DNA of 64,000 nucleotides from Halosegnis longus. Its GTDB lineage: Archaea; Halobacteriota; Halobacteria; Halobacteriales; Haloarculaceae. The position numbers were made by a program, and so were the translations under genes. The notes under the pieces are model-generated. The model did not search any database and was not told the DNA's origin. It saw only the letters and a list, made by a program, of their open reading frames with translations. This document shows positions 54,966 to 63,750 of the stretch, piece after piece (positions within the stretch are counted from its first letter, which is position 1; the number at the start of each line of letters is the position of its first letter). The stretch lies in the NCBI RefSeq assembly GCF_009663395.1, contig NZ_QKNW01000001.1, positions 1,178,001 through 1,242,000 of the forward strand. Reading direction: 5' to 3'.

Positions 54966-55915
54966 TGGCACGGTTCACATTCTTCGGCGGGAAGGGCGGC
55001 GTCGGCAAGACCTCGATGTCGGCCGCCTTCGCACACAAGCGCGCCCGCGCCGGCGAGGACGTACTCATCGTCTCCACCGACCCGGCCCACTCGACGGCCG
55101 ACGTGTTCGACCAGCCCTTCGGCGACGAACCGACTCCCGTCGACGGCTACGACTCGCTCGACGCCATCGAAATCGACCCCGAACAGGAGGTGACCGACCA
55201 CCTGATGGAGACGAAACGCGCGCTCGGCGACCAGGTCAGCGCCGGCATCGTCAACGAAATCGACCGCCAGATCGAACTCGCACACCAGACCCCCGGCGCA
55301 CACGAGTCGGCGCTGTTCGACCGATTCATCGAACTCATGCGCGAGGCCGACCACGACCGCGTCGTCTTCGACACCTCCCCGACGGGCGGGACCCTCCGGC
55401 TCCTCTCGCTCCCGGAGTATCTCGGCAGCTGGATCGACCGGCTCGTCGAGAAGCGAGAAGCGAGTATCGACCTCTACGAGAAGGCGGCAATCGGGAGCCG
55501 AGAGCCGCGCCGGACCAGCCTGGGCGACCCGATTCTCGCCCGCCTGCGCGACCGGAAAGAGCGGTTCGAGTTCGCCCGCGAAACACTGCGCGAGGACGCT
55601 TCCTTCGTCCTCGTGGCGAACCCCGACGCCCTGTCCGTCCGCGAGAGCGAGCGAGCCATCGAGAGTCTCCGCGAGCGCGACCTCCCGGTCGAGGGCATCA
55701 TCGTGAACCGGCTCACGCCCGCACCCGACGACGACGAGAACGGCCGAGGGGCGAAGTTCCTCAGACAGCGCATCGAGACCGAACAGAAGCGACTCGCCGA
55801 ACTCCGCGGATTCGAGCCGCCGATTGTCGCCGAAATCGAGACCCGCGTCTCCGAGGTGAAGGGGTCGTTCCTCGACGAGGTGGCGAGCGAACTGGCGTTC
55901 GAGCAGACGGTATAG
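54965..55915 (+). CDS. ArsA/Get3-family ATPase
   Basis: This 316-residue P-loop ATPase has deviant Walker A GGKGGVGKTS (8-17), switch I DPAHSTAD, and VVFDTSPTGGTLRLLSLPEY. It has no cysteine at all, so it lacks both the arsenite ligands of ArsA and the CxxC zinc site of eukaryotic Get3. Archaeal Get3 homologues insert tail-anchored membrane proteins; that is the family role. It is coupled to the small gene before it and lies ahead of cstA. Confidence 0.85.
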   Translation: MARFTFFGGKGGVGKTSMSAAFAHKRARAGEDVLIVSTDPAHSTADVFDQPFGDEPTPVDGYDSLDAIEIDPEQEVTDHLMETKRALGDQVSAGIVNEIDRQIELAHQTPGAHESALFDRFIELMREADHDRVVFDTSPTGGTLRLLSLPEYLGSWIDRLVEKREASIDLYEKAAIGSREPRRTSLGDPILARLRDRKERFEFARETLREDASFVLVANPDALSVRESERAIESLRERDLPVEGIIVNRLTPAPDDDENGRGAKFLRQRIETEQKRLAELRGFEPPIVAEIETRVSEVKGSFLDEVASELAFEQTV

Positions 55916-56009
55916 GCTTTCTGTTCGGCTCGGATATGTATTTCACACTACAAACGGGCGCTGTCCCCCGGTTTTCGATGTGTCTGTTACTGTACCTCAA
56001 AGCCGAAGG

Positions 56010-56015
56010 TTTATG
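56010..56015 (+). promoter_or_regulatory. Probable TATA box of cstA
   Basis: tttatg lies 30-35 nt before the ATG at 56045 in a locally A/T-rich region. Confidence 0.45.
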
Positions 56016-56044
56016 TTGTGCATTTCCATGATATACGGTAGCCC

Positions 56045-57901
56045 ATGGTACAAATTGCCGTACTGGTCGTTGCCAGTCTGATAACGTTCTCGGTGGGATA
56101 TCTCGGCTACTCCAGATATCTCGCTCAGTTCGTCGAACTCGACGACGAACAGGAGACGCCCGCACACAAGTACGAGGACGGACAGGAGTACGTCCCCTCG
56201 AAGAAACCAGTGCTGTTGGGACACCACTACTCCAGCATCGCCGGGGGCGCACCCATCGTCGGTCCGATTACGGCGGGTGCAGCCTTCGGGTGGCTCCCCG
56301 CAATTCTCTGGATTGCCATCGGGAACCCGCTGCTCGGGGCCGCACACGACTTCATGGCGCTCTCCTCGAGTGTGCGCCACGACGGCAAGTCGATTGGCTC
56401 CATCATCGGGGAGTACGTCGGCGACCGCGGGAAGGACATGCTCCTGTGGTTCGCGTTCCTGACCATCATCCTCGTCATCGCGGTGTTCGCGTTCGTGGTC
56501 GCAATCGTGTTCAACGCGTTCCCGTCGGCGGCGACCGCGAGCTTCATCTATCTCGCGCTCGCCGTCGTGTTCGGCGTCTACTTGTACCAGCTGAATCTCC
56601 CGTTCCTGCCGGGAGCCGTCGCGTTCGTCGCGATGGTGTTCGGCGGGGTCTGGGTGGGACTTCAGTACCCGATTGCGCTCGTCGGCACGGAGTCGACCGC
56701 CGCAGACACCATCGTCCTGCTCGGACAGGCCTCGGCGTGGGACTGGCTCCCGCTCGCAGGCAGTGGTGTCAACGTCGCGGCGTGGGTGCCGGTCGTCGTC
56801 CTCTACGGCTTCATCGCGAGCGTGCTCCCGGTGTGGGTGCTGCTCCAGCCGCGTGACTTCCTCACGTCGAGTCTCCTCTACACCGGTGTCGGGGGGATGC
56901 TGCTCGGCGCGATTCTCGCACCCGTCCTCGGTTTCACCGCGGTCGACGTGTCGGTCCTCGGTAACACACAGACGATTACCTCACTCGAAACCAGCTACCC
57001 GGCGTTCCGTGGCTTGACGAGTTCACTCGGGCCGATCTTCCCGTTCCTGTTCGTCACCATCGCCTGCGGGACCATCTCAGGGTTCCACGCGCTCGTCTCC
57101 TCGGGGACGACCGCAAAGCAGCTGGACAAGGAGTCGGACGCTCGCGACATCGGTTACGGTGCGATGCTCGGTGAAGGCCTGCTCGCGACGACCGCGGTCG
57201 GTGCCTTCGCCGTCATCGGCTTCACCGACTTCTCTGCCGGTGCGGCCGGCGCACTCGCGAACTTCCCGGCCGGCGGGGCAGCGATGTTGTCGATGTTCGG
57301 CCTGCCGGTCGCGGCCGGCTCGGCGTTCATCGGGCTGGTCTTCGTCAGCTTCCTGTTGACCTCGACGGATACGGCCGTGCGACTGGGTCGATACATGATG
57401 GAAGAAATCGTCGAAGTGCCGGAGACGCGAACGCAGGAGCTGGCGGTGAACCGGTACGTCACCTCCGGCGTGCTGCTTTGTCTCCCGGCGTACCTGCTCG
57501 TCGGCTCTGGCGCGTGGGAGAGTCTGTGGCCGCTCTTCGGTGCGGCGAACCAGACGCTCGCCGCGCTGGCACTGCTGGCCGCGACGCTGTGGCTCGCCAA
57601 CTGGAACGACTCCAAGCAGCTCCTCTCGACCGGTCTCCCGATGGTGCTGATGATCGGCGTCACGATGACGGCGCTGCTCACCCTCGGGCTGTACCGCAAC
57701 CCGCTGGCGACGCTGGACGCGATTCAGAACCTCGGGGCCACCGGCGAGAACGCGTCGACGATATTCGACGTCATCTCGTACGGGCTCCAGAGCGTCCTCG
57801 CGTTAGTGCTCGCCGGACTCGCCGGCTCGCTCGCCTACATGGGATACAAGAACATCAACCGCGTCCGTGACAGCTACACCGGCGCGCCCGCCGACGACTG
57901 A
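56045..57901 (+). CDS. cstA: Carbon starvation protein CstA-like transporter
   Basis: This 618-residue protein has about sixteen hydrophobic segments and the CstA signatures HHYSSIAGGAPIVGP near residue 59 and GNPLLGAAHDFMALSSSVRHDG near 97. CstA proteins import peptides or pyruvate during starvation. The C-terminal half contains a LIGxSTDTA-like SFLLTSTDTAVRLGRY segment. The substrate here is unknown. It is the largest gene of this strand block. Confidence 0.9.
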   Translation: MVQIAVLVVASLITFSVGYLGYSRYLAQFVELDDEQETPAHKYEDGQEYVPSKKPVLLGHHYSSIAGGAPIVGPITAGAAFGWLPAILWIAIGNPLLGAAHDFMALSSSVRHDGKSIGSIIGEYVGDRGKDMLLWFAFLTIILVIAVFAFVVAIVFNAFPSAATASFIYLALAVVFGVYLYQLNLPFLPGAVAFVAMVFGGVWVGLQYPIALVGTESTAADTIVLLGQASAWDWLPLAGSGVNVAAWVPVVVLYGFIASVLPVWVLLQPRDFLTSSLLYTGVGGMLLGAILAPVLGFTAVDVSVLGNTQTITSLETSYPAFRGLTSSLGPIFPFLFVTIACGTISGFHALVSSGTTAKQLDKESDARDIGYGAMLGEGLLATTAVGAFAVIGFTDFSAGAAGALANFPAGGAAMLSMFGLPVAAGSAFIGLVFVSFLLTSTDTAVRLGRYMMEEIVEVPETRTQELAVNRYVTSGVLLCLPAYLLVGSGAWESLWPLFGAANQTLAALALLAATLWLANWNDSKQLLSTGLPMVLMIGVTMTALLTLGLYRNPLATLDAIQNLGATGENASTIFDVISYGLQSVLALVLAGLAGSLAYMGYKNINRVRDSYTGAPADD

Positions 57902-57922
57902 CGACCCGGTCTTTTATTTTCG
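57902..57922. terminator. Convergent terminator region after cstA
   Basis: gtcttttattttcg is an A/T-rich tract between the cstA stop and the opposite gene, and may stop transcription in both directions. Confidence 0.35.
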
Positions 57923-58501
57923 CGTCAACAGCCCGCGAATCCGCTCGATGAGCCGCGGCTCCGGGTCCGGGTCGGAGTCCGCCCACGGCGCGAACGCCCG
58001 CCACACGTCCGCCTCCTCGCTTGCGACGTAGGCGTCTTCCTCGGGCGCGACGACGACCAGATTCACCTCGTAGTGGCCGTTGTAGCCGTACCGGAGCAGC
58101 GTCCGGTCGCGGAACTGGTGGACGAACTCACGAACCGGCTCGGGTACCGCCGGCACGACGAACACGAACGTGAAGTCCGTGCTCCGGTGTGTCTCGTCGG
58201 CCGTAATCCAGTCGCCCGTCTCCGCGAGCTCGTGGCCCAACTCGACTGCCGACTCGATATCGCCGACCGACACCGACTCGCGCCGGGTGGCAAACAGGTG
58301 TTCGTTGACGTTCTGGTTGGCGTAGTTGATTGACTCGTGGAGGAACTGCTTGCGGCTCTGGATACGGAGTCGGCCGTACAACTCGAACCGCTGGCCGCCG
58401 GCCCGCTTGTCGCGGTCGAGGTCGTAGTTGTAGACGAGTCGGGCAGCGACGTCGTCGAGATACTCGTCGTCGAACGTCGGCCGCTCTGGCTCGTCGCTCA
58501 T
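57914..58501 (-). CDS. Hypothetical haloarchaeal protein
   Basis: This 195-residue soluble protein has no recognised motif. It includes VSVGDIESAVELGHELA, TDFTFVFVVPAVPEPVREFV and LLRYGYNGHYEVNLVVVAPEED, suggesting an alpha/beta domain. It overlaps the cupin gene by 4 nt, so the two are co-translated. Confidence 0.6.
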   Translation of the reverse strand: MSDEPERPTFDDEYLDDVAARLVYNYDLDRDKRAGGQRFELYGRLRIQSRKQFLHESINYANQNVNEHLFATRRESVSVGDIESAVELGHELAETGDWITADETHRSTDFTFVFVVPAVPEPVREFVHQFRDRTLLRYGYNGHYEVNLVVVAPEEDAYVASEEADVWRAFAPWADSDPDPEPRLIERIRGLLTRK

Positions 58502-58866
58502 GTGTCGTCGTACGGGTGAACGTCGTCGACGGCGGGCGCGCCGACGACGAAGGCGGTCGTCGCCTCGCCGTCCTTGGGGACGAAGGCGAACTGCGGGCTC
58601 TCCGGCTCACAGACGAACGCGTCGCCGGCGGGGACGGCGAACTCGCCCTCGGGCGTCTCGACGTGAAGCTCCCCCTCGGTGACGTAGAACACCTCCTCCT
58701 GTTCGTCGTGGTAGTGGTACGCCAGCGGAATCTCCTCGCCGGGCGCGACCTCGTACACGTGTGCCGCCAGCCGTTCAAGTCCCACCGCGCCACTGATAGA
58801 GCGTTGCGTGGACGGGCGGTCCGGTTCGGGGTCGAGTTCGCCGACGGCGACGTGGTGGTATCCCAT
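58498..58866 (-). CDS. Cupin-domain protein
   Basis: This 122-residue single-domain cupin has motif 1 (PLAYHYHDEQEEVFYVTEG: His, His, Glu) and motif 2 (EFAVPAGDAFVCEPESP). A metal is expected at the histidines of motif 1. The substrate is unknown. The start is ATG at 58866. Confidence 0.82.
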   Translation of the reverse strand: MGYHHVAVGELDPEPDRPSTQRSISGAVGLERLAAHVYEVAPGEEIPLAYHYHDEQEEVFYVTEGELHVETPEGEFAVPAGDAFVCEPESPQFAFVPKDGEATTAFVVGAPAVDDVHPYDDT

Positions 58867-58938
58867 ACGCTCGCTGTGTGGTGCATGGTCAAAACACCCA
58901 CGACAAGACCTAACTAACTGGAGGCGAATCATAGCGGC

Positions 58939-59139
58939 ATGGGAGGAAAGAAGGTAGAATCGTGCGGTCGGTGCGCGATGAGCACGACGAGCGACCTGCT
59001 CGATGACCCAGCCGACCCGTACGAGGGGGGCATCGAGGTCGACGAACAGGACGCCCGGCGAGTGTCGCCGGCGGCGTGGCTCGAAGGCGTCAAGGACCGG
59101 CTCGACGCGTGGGCGACCCGCGTCACATACGGCCGGTAA
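58939..59139 (+). CDS. Small hypothetical protein
   Basis: A 66-residue open frame starting MGGKKVESCGRCAMSTTSDL, or 53 residues from the Met at 58978. It has an acidic middle (DDPADPYEGGIEVDEQDARR) and a helical end (WLEGVKDRLDAWATRV). A short TATA-like run (taactaact) precedes it. No homology is evident; the start is uncertain. Confidence 0.5.
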   Translation: MGGKKVESCGRCAMSTTSDLLDDPADPYEGGIEVDEQDARRVSPAAWLEGVKDRLDAWATRVTYGR

Positions 59140-59178
59140 GCGCGAAAGGTTATCTCTGCGGACCCTGTAACACTGATA

Positions 59179-59877
59179 ATGGAGGAGAGTGTCGCTGGTT
59201 TCAAACAGCGCGGCACGTGGGGCGATATCGTCGAACACGGTGAGCGCGTGACGCGCGCGCTGCGAGAGCTTCTCGACGAGGACAACGACGCCTTGGAGGA
59301 GTGGAACGAGTGGCGACCCAAACAGCACGAACGGCTCGACGAGGACGTCAACGAGAAGACGGCACAGCAGGCGAGCGTTGGCGAGGGAGCCGGCGAGCGC
59401 GAAGGGGTCGGGCCCGACGAGGACGTGAAGGCCGCCGGCGACAAGCTGGCGGATTCATACGAGAAACTCGACGAGCCGGACGACGCGCTCGAACGGTGGC
59501 GCGAGTCAGTCGGCCACCTCGCGCGGGCGGCCGACTCGGCGGGCCGGAAGGCGCTGCGCAAGGTGGAGGGAGCAGTGTACAAGAACGTCATGACACAGAT
59601 TGCGCCCTACTACTTCGACAACGGTCTCGTGAGCGCGAACGTCACGCGCCACGACAACGCCGACTACGCGCTCGAAATCAACATCAACGACGACGACCTG
59701 AAGATTCGGGTTTCGAACAAGCTGGCCGACTACGAGCAGTCGGTCGACCGCTGGCACGTCGACACCGAGAAGGTGACCGAGGTGGCCGAGGCCGCCGAGG
59801 GGGTCGAGACGCCGGAGGAACAGGCCACCGGCGACGAGGGCGTCACCGAGGGGCAGTCACACCCCACGACCAACTGA
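59179..59877 (+). CDS. DUF5828-like haloarchaeal protein
   Basis: This 232-residue acidic protein has long helices (VEHGERVTRALRELLDEDNDALEEWNEWRP, an acidic linker, then a helix ending DKLADSYEKLDEPDDALERW). It closes with a beta-containing part (GLVSANVTRHDNADYALEININ) and a Glu/Thr-rich tail. It resembles the haloarchaeal family DUF5828 of unknown function. GGTTATCT at 59149-59156 is a TATA candidate. The 3' end overlaps the convergent MFS gene by 21 nt. Confidence 0.6.
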   Translation: MEESVAGFKQRGTWGDIVEHGERVTRALRELLDEDNDALEEWNEWRPKQHERLDEDVNEKTAQQASVGEGAGEREGVGPDEDVKAAGDKLADSYEKLDEPDDALERWRESVGHLARAADSAGRKALRKVEGAVYKNVMTQIAPYYFDNGLVSANVTRHDNADYALEININDDDLKIRVSNKLADYEQSVDRWHVDTEKVTEVAEAAEGVETPEEQATGDEGVTEGQSHPTTN

Positions 59878-61035
59878 GCGTCTGACCGCCGCCAACACGA
59901 CTACTAACAGCCCGGCACAGCCCGCCAGCAGCAGCCACCCCGCGCCGTAGCCGACGGTGTCCGCGAGATAGCCGAACGCCGGCGGGAAGAACAGCCCGCC
60001 GACGTTGATGGCGGTCTGGCCGCCGGCGCTCGCCGCCCCCACCTCCTCTCGGGGAACGAGCGCGGTGAGACAGGAGTAGTAGACGCCCGTGGAGCCGAGG
60101 ATGGAGACGCCAAGCACCAACAGCGCCGCGAGCGCGACCGGCCGCGGTATCGCCCCGACACCGAGGAGGGTGAACGCACCCGTCGCGACGGCCGCCTGTC
60201 CGCCGGTGACGGTCGCCGCGGCCCGTGCCCCGCCGCCCAGTCGGTCGGCGAGCGACCCGGCACCGAGCCGGCCCGCGCTGCCGGCCGCCTGCACCGCCGC
60301 GAGGACGACGCCCGCCGCGACCGGCGAGAAATTCAGTAGCTCGTCGGCGTACAACAGGGTGTAGCCGACCGTCGTGAAGATGGTCGCGCCGACGAACAGG
60401 CCGGCGAGGACGACGAGCACGTACGCGCGATTCTGGCTGAACGCCCGCACGTCGGGGAGTGTCCACTCGCCGCTCCCGCTCGTCCCCTCGTAGCTGACCG
60501 CGAAGACCAGTGCGTACCCGCCCGCGAGCGCGGCAATCGCGCCGAAGCCCCACCGCCACGTCGCGACCGCGGCGACGCCGGCGACGAGTAACGAGGCTGC
60601 TCCCGACCCGGCGGTCACGCCGACCTGCTTGAGTCCCATCGCCGAACTGCCCTTCCCGGACGGCGCGCTCGACAGAATCGCGCGGTTCGAGGCGGGCATC
60701 CCCGGCGCGTACGAGACGCCCAAGAGGAAGGCCGCGGCGAACAACACGAGCGGCGTGGGGGCGAGTCCGATGAGCGCGGCCGAAACCGCCAGCCCGCCGA
60801 CCGCGACCAGCATCACCCGTCGCTCGCCGAACCCGTCGACGGCCGCCCCGCTGGGAAAGAGGTTCAGCGTGTAGCCGAGCGTCGCCACCGCGGTCAACAC
60901 GCCGATGAGCGTGCGCGAGAGCCCGAACTCACCCCGGAAGTACGTCGTCGCCGAGAAGAGCGCGTAGTAACACAGCGATACGGCCGCCTGCCAGCCGGCG
61001 ACGACGGCGACGGTTCGCCAACTCCGGGTTGTCAC
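59857..61035 (-). CDS. Major facilitator superfamily transporter
   Basis: This 392-residue protein has twelve hydrophobic segments, with GFGERRVMLVAVGG and GSLADRLGGG matching the conserved MFS loop between helices 2-3 and 8-9. It is probably a nitrate, sugar or drug carrier; the substrate cannot be assigned. It is convergent with the DUF5828-like gene and 48 nt from hemD, on the same strand as the hem operon. Confidence 0.88.
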   Translation of the reverse strand: MTTRSWRTVAVVAGWQAAVSLCYYALFSATTYFRGEFGLSRTLIGVLTAVATLGYTLNLFPSGAAVDGFGERRVMLVAVGGLAVSAALIGLAPTPLVLFAAAFLLGVSYAPGMPASNRAILSSAPSGKGSSAMGLKQVGVTAGSGAASLLVAGVAAVATWRWGFGAIAALAGGYALVFAVSYEGTSGSGEWTLPDVRAFSQNRAYVLVVLAGLFVGATIFTTVGYTLLYADELLNFSPVAAGVVLAAVQAAGSAGRLGAGSLADRLGGGARAAATVTGGQAAVATGAFTLLGVGAIPRPVALAALLVLGVSILGSTGVYYSCLTALVPREEVGAASAGGQTAINVGGLFFPPAFGYLADTVGYGAGWLLLAGCAGLLVVVLAAVRRSVGRGV

Positions 61036-61083
61036 TACGACACGTTCACGACACCCGCGTTAAAATCAAGCGACGGCGGCAGG

Positions 61084-61809
61084 CTACTCCTCGACCGCTT
61101 CGACCACGTCGCGCGCGAGCGCGTCGAAGCTTGCGCTCGCCGGCACCACGTCGACCCCGAAGCCGGCCTCGCGGGCGGCCTCGCGGGTCGGCTCGCCGAT
61201 ACAGCCGACGACCGCCTCGTCGAGTGCCGCGCGGACGGCCTCGCGGCTCGCGGTCTCGGCGGCCGCATCGAGGAAGAACTCCACCGTGAGCGGCGAGGTG
61301 AACGCGACGCCCGCGAGTTCGCCGTCGGCGGCCAACCGTGCGGAGCGCCCGCTCTCTGTGGGACGGGTCAGCCGGTACAGCGTCGTCTCGTGGACATACC
61401 CCCCGGCGTCGGTCAGCCCGTCGGGCAACACCTCGCTCCCGTGGTCGGAGCGGGCAATCTCGACGCGCTTCCCGTCTACCTCGTCCGTCAGCCGCTCGAC
61501 CAGTCCGGCCGAGGAGAACTCTTCCGGGACGATATCGACCGTATAGCCCGTCTCGCGCAGGGCGTCGGCGGTGGTCGAGCCGATTGCACACAGCGTCGTC
61601 TCGGCCTGCCAGTCGTGGTCCGCGAGGATTCCGACGCCCGTCGTGGAGGTGACGACCGTGTAGTCGCCGTCCGTGCGCGCGACCGCCCCCGTCGCTTCCG
61701 TCGTCAACATCGGGTCCGCGACCGGCTCGACGCCCAGCTCCGCCAACAGCGCGCTCGCCGTCTCGATTCGCTCGCCGGCCGGCCGAAACACCGCAACTTT
61801 CGGTTTCAT
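61084..61809 (-). CDS. hemD: Uroporphyrinogen-III synthase
   Basis: This 241-residue HemD closes hydroxymethylbilane to uroporphyrinogen III. The N-terminal PKVAVFRPAGERIETASALL, the central TVVTSTTGVGIL string and FTSPLTVEFFLDAA match this low-identity family. It is the last gene of hemC-cobA-hemD, 15 nt after cobA. Confidence 0.82.
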   Translation of the reverse strand: MKPKVAVFRPAGERIETASALLAELGVEPVADPMLTTEATGAVARTDGDYTVVTSTTGVGILADHDWQAETTLCAIGSTTADALRETGYTVDIVPEEFSSAGLVERLTDEVDGKRVEIARSDHGSEVLPDGLTDAGGYVHETTLYRLTRPTESGRSARLAADGELAGVAFTSPLTVEFFLDAAAETASREAVRAALDEAVVGCIGEPTREAAREAGFGVDVVPASASFDALARDVVEAVEE

Positions 61810-61824
61810 ATCGTAGTATGTGGT

Positions 61825-62577
61825 TTACTGCTCGTACGGGCTGTCGAGAAACGCCCGCACCGTCTCGCGTGTCTTCGCCACGGGACCGATAACGGTCACC
61901 GCTGGGGGTTCGATACCTTCCGCGTCGCGCACGTCGACGATGGTGTCGAGGGTGCCGACCGCGACCCGCTGGTCGGGCCAGGTGCCTTCCTCGACGAGCG
62001 CGACCGGCGTCTCGGGGTCCATCCCTGCCTCCCGCAACACCGCGGTGTAGTCGGGCAGTTTGCCGACGCCCATGTAGACGACGATGGTGCCACCGGTCGC
62101 TGCAAGCGCCGGCCAGTCGACGGCCGATTCCTCCTTCGTCGGGTCCTCGTGGCCCGTGACGAAAGAAACGCTGGAGGTGTGGTCGCGGTGGGTGACCGGT
62201 ATCCCGGCGACGCCCGGTCCCGCGACTCCTGCCGTCACGCCCGGTACGATCTCGAACTCGACGCCGTGGTCGGCGAGATACTCCATCTCTTCGCCGCCCC
62301 TGCCGAAGACGAACGGGTCACCGCCCTTCAGTCGGACGACGGTCTTCCCCTCCTTCGCGAGTTCGACCAGCCGCTCGTTCGTGTACTGCTGGGAGGTGCG
62401 TTCGCCGCCGGCGCGTTTGCCGACGTCTTCGGCCCGCTCGTCGTCGACGAGTTCGAGTGACGGCCCCGGAAGCTTGTCGTGGAGCACCACGTCGGCCTCC
62501 TGAAGCAGCCGGTACGCCTTCCGGGTGAGCAGCTCCGGGTCGCCCGGGCCGCTCCCGACGAGATACACCTTACTCAT
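61825..62577 (-). CDS. cobA: Uroporphyrinogen-III C-methyltransferase
   Basis: This 250-residue SAM-dependent enzyme makes precorrin-2, the branch to siroheme, cobalamin and archaeal heme. VGSGPGDPELLT (7-18), RLKGGDPFVFGRGGEE, GVTAGVAGPGVAGIPVTHRD and VVYMGVGKLP are diagnostic. It overlaps the hemC stop by 8 nt. Together with HemC and HemD it supplies uroporphyrinogen III and immediately commits it to precorrin-2. Confidence 0.93.
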   Translation of the reverse strand: MSKVYLVGSGPGDPELLTRKAYRLLQEADVVLHDKLPGPSLELVDDERAEDVGKRAGGERTSQQYTNERLVELAKEGKTVVRLKGGDPFVFGRGGEEMEYLADHGVEFEIVPGVTAGVAGPGVAGIPVTHRDHTSSVSFVTGHEDPTKEESAVDWPALAATGGTIVVYMGVGKLPDYTAVLREAGMDPETPVALVEEGTWPDQRVAVGTLDTIVDVRDAEGIEPPAVTVIGPVAKTRETVRAFLDSPYEQ

Positions 62578-63619
62578 GGTTCTCGCGGGCCGTCTCGACC
62601 AGTTCGTCCGCGCCGCGGTCGATGAGTTCCTCCGCCAGCCGGACGGCACCGCGCCCGTGGGTCGCGATGGGGATGTCGCGGCTCGTCTGTATCGACTCGG
62701 TGCCGTCGACCGAGAGCACCCGCACCACGGTGTGGACGTACTGACCGCGAACGACGGCGTAGACGCCAATCGGGGCGATACAGCCGCCGTTCAGCTCTGC
62801 CAGAATCGTCCGCTCGACGGTCGTCTCCACCCGCGTCCGCGGGTGGTCGATATCGGTGAGGAGTTCGGCCATCTCGCCGTCGGGAGCGGTCACGGCAATC
62901 GCGCCCTGGCCCGCTGCGGGAACGAACGTCTCGGGGTCGAACCGCTCGAAGGGGACGTGGTGGAGCAGTCCGGAGCGTTCGAGTCCCGCCTCCGCCATCA
63001 CCAGCGCGTCGTACTCGGTGTCGACATCGCGTTCGAGCGCCCGCTGTTCGATCGGCGAGAGACCTTCGAACCACTCGTCGACCGCGCCCTGTCCCAGTTC
63101 GCCGTTTTCCACCTTCTCGACCCGGCGCTCGTGTTCGCGCTGGAGCGACGGAGCGAGCAGCTTCTCGATGCGCGTGTCGACGTTGCCGCGAATCGGCTCC
63201 ACGTTCACGTCGTCGCGCTGTGCGTTCAGCTGGGCGGTCCGTCGCAGACTCCCGGTGCCAATCGTCGCGCCCGCGGGCAGTTCCTCGAAGCTCGACCCGT
63301 CGGGCGTCACGAGCACGTCGCCCGCCGGTCCCCGTTCGAGGACGGCCCCGACGACGAGGTTCTCGGGAAACTCCGTCGGCATGTCCTTCATCGAGTGGAC
63401 GGCCGCGTCGAGTTCCCCCGCGAGCACCTGCTCGTCGAGCGCGCGCACGAACGCGCCCGTCTTGCCGAGTCGGTGGAGCAGTTCGTCCTGAATCTGGTCG
63501 CCTTTGGTCTCCACCTCGACCAACTCGACCGACCGCCGCCGGTTCGAGAGCCGGTCTTTCACCGTCCCCGCCTGTCGTACCGCCAACTCGGAGCCGCGAG
63601 TGGCGAGCCGTATGTCCAT
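62570..63619 (-). CDS. hemC: Hydroxymethylbilane synthase
   Basis: This 349-residue enzyme assembles four porphobilinogens. GTGSLRRTAQ (121-130) and the dipyrromethane-cofactor Cys280 in ELNGGCIAPIG are the key sites. It is longer than usual (about 310) because of an acidic insertion at about 153-200, seen in other halophilic HemC proteins. The ATG at 63619 was chosen because MDIRLATRGSELAVRQA is the normal N-terminus; a further ATG nine bases upstream is possible. Confidence 0.92.
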   Translation of the reverse strand: MDIRLATRGSELAVRQAGTVKDRLSNRRRSVELVEVETKGDQIQDELLHRLGKTGAFVRALDEQVLAGELDAAVHSMKDMPTEFPENLVVGAVLERGPAGDVLVTPDGSSFEELPAGATIGTGSLRRTAQLNAQRDDVNVEPIRGNVDTRIEKLLAPSLQREHERRVEKVENGELGQGAVDEWFEGLSPIEQRALERDVDTEYDALVMAEAGLERSGLLHHVPFERFDPETFVPAAGQGAIAVTAPDGEMAELLTDIDHPRTRVETTVERTILAELNGGCIAPIGVYAVVRGQYVHTVVRVLSVDGTESIQTSRDIPIATHGRGAVRLAEELIDRGADELVETARENHE

Positions 63620-63750
63620 ACCCGGCATGGGTGGCCGACGCTCAAACCCCCTTCGGCTCTCGGACGATAAATCGCATGCCGCGATATCGAATACGTGGTA
63701 TCGGCAAACGGCTGCCGTCTCGGTCGCTGTAACTGGGCGTCTCGGGCCGA

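Noticed and set aside
58939-58978. Shine-Dalgarno-like GGAGG at 58941-58945 as ribosome site for the start at 58978
   Set aside because: It lies 33 nt before that ATG, too far to act as a ribosome site, so it does not decide between the two possible starts.
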